Shown here piece by piece: positions 33,468 to 35,929 of a stretch of DNA of 35,929 nucleotides. A program made the position numbers and the translations under genes. Below the pieces are notes generated by a model. That model was not told the origin of the DNA, searched no databases, and worked only from the letters and a program-made list of their open reading frames with translations. Position 1 is the first letter of the stretch. Each line of letters begins with the position of its first letter. This DNA is from Bacteroidota bacterium. Its GTDB lineage: Bacteria; Bacteroidota; Rhodothermia; Rhodothermales; JAHQVL01. The stretch lies in the NCBI GenBank assembly GCA_039111535.1, contig JBCCIM010000043.1, forward strand, positions 1-35,929, given 5' to 3'.

Positions 33468-34436
33468 TTATCCCCGGGCGTCGTCCTCAGTCCTGTCACG
33501 CGCAGCTTGCATTGCCATCCGTACGTTTCGTTTGAAACCCTCAAATTTGGTTCGCTTTACCGGATTCTTTCTGAATTGCTTCCTGAAGGCCTCCAGATCA
33601 ATTTCCAACCATTCTTCGAGCCGTGTATCAACCATTCCGTCGCGCGGAGCATAGCGGGCCTCTTGGGTTGGCTGCTTGAATTTATTCCACGGACACACAT
33701 CCTGGCACACATCGCAACCAAAAATCCAATTCTCCAGATTCTGCTGTAAATCATCAGGAATATCATCTGCCCGATGTTCGATGGTCAGGTAAGAGATACA
33801 TCGGTTTGCATCAACCGCGTAGGGTGCATATATCGCATCTGTTGGGCACGCATCAATACAGCGGGTACAAGACCCGCAATAGTCTGGGATTGGCCCATCT
33901 GGTGCCAGTGGCACATCAAGGATCAATTCTCCTATAAAGAAAAATGAGCCCAATGAGCGGTTGATAAGATTTGAGTGTTTACCCATCCATCCAAGGCCAC
34001 TTCGCCGCGCCCAGGCTTTGTCTAACACAGGCGCAGAGTCTACAAACGCACGCCCACTGATTTCTCCTACGCGCGTTTCAATCCAGTTGTAGAGCTCAAA
34101 GAGCCGTTCTTTCATCACAAAGTGGTAGTCGTCTCCCCAGGCATAGCGGCTGATTTTCCCAATGGCTGGATCTTCGACATGGGGGATGGGCTGGTAGTAG
34201 TTTTGCAAGACCGAAATAACGGACTGTGCACCGTCTACAAGCTTACGGGGATCAACCCGTTTTTCGAAGTTGCGTCCCATCCAATCCATGGTACCTTGCC
34301 GGCCGGCGTTCAACCACGTCTCTAGCCGGCGCGCCTCCTCATCTAGCTGGGTTGCCTCAGAAATGCCACACGCATCAAAGCCCAGCCGCCTGGCTTCAGC
34401 CTTGATTTCGAGAGAAAGTTTTTCGCGAGTAGACAT
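33468..34436 (-). CDS. queG: Epoxyqueuosine reductase QueG
   Basis: 322 residues. QueG carries out the last step of tRNA queuosine synthesis, reducing epoxyqueuosine with a cobalamin and two 4Fe-4S clusters. Visible features: FVDSAPVLDKAWARRSGLGWMGKH (131-154) with the likely proton donor D133; the first cluster cysteines CGSCTRCIDACP (C187, C190, C193, C197); a further C213; and the second set CDVCQDVCPWN (C241, C244, C248). It lacks the C-terminal HEAT-repeat extension of some family members. The ATG start gives the normal N-terminal helix. It lies 99 bases downstream of the partial histidine kinase gene, same strand. No other queuosine gene is in the window. Confidence 0.96.
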   Translation of the reverse strand: MSTREKLSLEIKAEARRLGFDACGISEATQLDEEARRLETWLNAGRQGTMDWMGRNFEKRVDPRKLVDGAQSVISVLQNYYQPIPHVEDPAIGKISRYAWGDDYHFVMKERLFELYNWIETRVGEISGRAFVDSAPVLDKAWARRSGLGWMGKHSNLINRSLGSFFFIGELILDVPLAPDGPIPDYCGSCTRCIDACPTDAIYAPYAVDANRCISYLTIEHRADDIPDDLQQNLENWIFGCDVCQDVCPWNKFKQPTQEARYAPRDGMVDTRLEEWLEIDLEAFRKQFRKNPVKRTKFEGFKRNVRMAMQAARDRTEDDARG

Positions 34437-34535
34437 GCAAACGGATTAAACCTGGAAAACATCGTTGCATAATAGGAATTCTTCAGGTCCAATTCCTGTT
34501 TCCAGTTGATCCAAATCAGTTCGCGCAGTGCCTTA

Positions 34536-35929
34536 CTAGGCGGCCAGGTATTCTGTAACGTGGCGGGGATAGGTAATTGTGAACGTAGTGCCTTTGCCCT
34601 TCTTGCTCTCCACCTCGATGGTACCACCCATCAACTCCACCAGCCGTTTTGTAATAGCAAGCCCCAGACCACTACCCTGGAATACGCGAGAAATGCCTTT
34701 TGACTCCTGTTGAAACTCGTCAAAAATGTGCGGCAAAAACTCTTTACCAATCCCAATACCAGAGTCTTTGATTGTCATTTGCACAAATTCCTGATCCGCT
34801 TTGATGGCCAGGACAACTTCACCTTTCCTTGTAAACTTGATGGCATTACTGACAAGGTTGTGCAACACCCGGCGCTGGGCATCCTGATCGAGGAAGACGC
34901 CGGCGGCAACATCATCTTCAGTCTCTAATCGCAAGTCAAGTGCCTTCTCTTCAGCCATTTCTTTGAACTCAGCGATTACTTCCGCTGCGTGCGCTACCAG
35001 ATCTGTTGGTTCAAGTTTTATCTCCAGCGAATGTGCTTCCAACTGCGCCAAATCAAGGACCGCACCCAGGGTATCCATCAAGCGCTGGGCGCTTTCTTCA
35101 ATCAACTGCGTAAATTCCCTGTTGGCATCATCAACTTGTTCGCCGAGGATATCTGCAAAACCAATTATTGAGGTCAGGGGGGTACGAATTTCATGGCTCA
35201 TATTGGACAGGAATGCTGTCTTGAGCCGCATGAGATCTGCAGCAATTTCGCGGTACTGCTCCTGGGTTTCGTGGAATGCTTCATCGGAACACTGAGATGC
35301 GGTGAGTTCAGTGTTGACAAACACGCACTTTTCCACATTCCCGTCGCTGTCGAAATACGGAAACAGCCGGCACAGCACTTCTTTCTGTCCGCCATCTTTG
35401 GTGCCAACGGCCAGCTTAATGCCAGAGATGCGCCGGCGATTGAATACCCGCTGCACCAGCATCTCTATTTTATTTTTTGCATTGGCAGCAGAAAGCAACT
35501 TCACCACAGGCGTTCCTGCCACATCTGTATGGGTATACCCAAAACTATCTACGCATGCCCGATTCCAGGTTTGCACATTCCCTTTTTTATCAACGGCGAA
35601 AAACGGTACGGGCAAACTGGATACAACACGGTCCAGCCGCTTCTCATACCGCACCTTGGAATGCTGGATTTTCTGAGAAGCTTGTTTGATAAGTGAATTT
35701 TCCAGACGGAGCAACACAGCTTCGGAGGCAATCCCACTGAAGTCGTTCAAGATTTTATGCTGGTCGCTTGTGAGCTTGCGTGGTTCGCTATCCAGCACGC
35801 AGAACATACCGATGAGTGCCTTCGAAGAGGTACAAATAGGAAACGCTGCAAAAAACCGTACCCCGCCATTGGTCACCCACACATCATTGGCAAATGTTGG
35901 GTGCTTTGTCGTGTCGCTGATAATTTTAA
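34536..35929 (-). CDS. GAF-PAS sensor histidine kinase, N-terminus beyond the window
   Basis: The frame is open to the right edge. The 15 codons before an internal GTG at 35882 read as normal GAF sequence (DTTKHPTFAND), so the gene continues outside. Visible parts: the end of a GAF domain (FFAAFPI, GMFCVLDSEPRKLTSDQ), a PAS domain (LPVPFFAVDKKGNVQTWNRACVDSFGY), HisKA with MSHEIRTPLTSIIGFADIL, and HATPase_c with LHNLVSNAIKFTRKGEV, IKDSGIGIGKEF, IFDEFQQ and GSGLGLAITKRLVELMGG. It is a soluble sensor kinase with at least 460 residues present. Its partner regulator is not visible. Its 3' end lies 99 bases before queG, an unlikely functional pairing. Confidence 0.93.
   Translation of the reverse strand, partial: KIISDTTKHPTFANDVWVTNGGVRFFAAFPICTSSKALIGMFCVLDSEPRKLTSDQHKILNDFSGIASEAVLLRLENSLIKQASQKIQHSKVRYEKRLDRVVSSLPVPFFAVDKKGNVQTWNRACVDSFGYTHTDVAGTPVVKLLSAANAKNKIEMLVQRVFNRRRISGIKLAVGTKDGGQKEVLCRLFPYFDSDGNVEKCVFVNTELTASQCSDEAFHETQEQYREIAADLMRLKTAFLSNMSHEIRTPLTSIIGFADILGEQVDDANREFTQLIEESAQRLMDTLGAVLDLAQLEAHSLEIKLEPTDLVAHAAEVIAEFKEMAEEKALDLRLETEDDVAAGVFLDQDAQRRVLHNLVSNAIKFTRKGEVVLAIKADQEFVQMTIKDSGIGIGKEFLPHIFDEFQQESKGISRVFQGSGLGLAITKRLVELMGGTIEVESKKGKGTTFTITYPRHVTEYLAA

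Noticed and set aside
1-35929. CRISPR array, tRNA or rRNA genes
   Set aside because: No regularly spaced direct repeats and no cloverleaf or rRNA-like stretch was found on reading both strands by eye.

Overview
The window is an ordinary-looking chromosomal segment of a Gram-negative, aerobic-type bacterium, with GC content near 50% as judged by eye. I infer a Bacteroidota/Rhodothermota-like lineage, perhaps Rhodothermales. The supporting signs are: almost no start codon has a Shine-Dalgarno sequence; several exported proteins have lipoprotein signals, including a cyclophilin lipoprotein; a periplasmic beta-propeller sensor kinase is present; and the core genes are of that general style. The hexamer GCCGGC is strikingly frequent. 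I see no phage genes, transposases, rRNA, tRNA or CRISPR array.

Left part (1-4180): a non-coding, repeat-bearing edge; a small membrane protein with a mercuric-reductase-like flavoprotein; a strong bidirectional terminator; a short-chain dehydrogenase on the minus strand; and a TrmH-type RNA methyltransferase. From 4317 to 9711 lies a tight plus-strand run: an SRPBCC protein with a Pro/Gln-rich tail, a class III aminotransferase that overlaps it by one base, a TPR lipoprotein, a small membrane protein and the ribosome quality control factor RqcH.

Middle part (9980-25276): single housekeeping genes follow on the plus strand: UppP (lipid carrier recycling), a sigma-54 response regulator, an EcsC-family protein, Der (ribosome assembly GTPase) and HolA (clamp loader delta). 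Next come an ECF sigma factor with a probable membrane anti-sigma factor, closed by a terminator. A run of seven genes then leads to lysS: a BioD-like P-loop protein, a MEMO-family protein that has lost most of its metal-site residues, a Rossmann/DUF2520 protein, two unknown proteins, a cyclophilin lipoprotein and LysS. The lysS gene overlaps an MFS exporter that starts with TTG.

Right part (25387-35929): a cytoplasmic PAS histidine kinase converges on a minus-strand group, with a small island of dispersed repeats in between. That group consists of a beta-propeller sensor kinase, its NarL-type response regulator (11-base overlap) and an S9 oligopeptidase B-like lipoprotein. A 463-base gap with several hairpins and a plus-strand terminator separates it from queG (tRNA queuosine) and a GAF-PAS histidine kinase cut by the right edge.

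The most interesting points are the BioD-like/degenerate-MEMO pair, the iterated GCCGGC palindrome, the possible orphan structured RNA near 33.2-33.4 kb, the composite repeat island near 26.9 kb, and a start-codon hairpin at 19.55 kb. None of these alone proves a new system.
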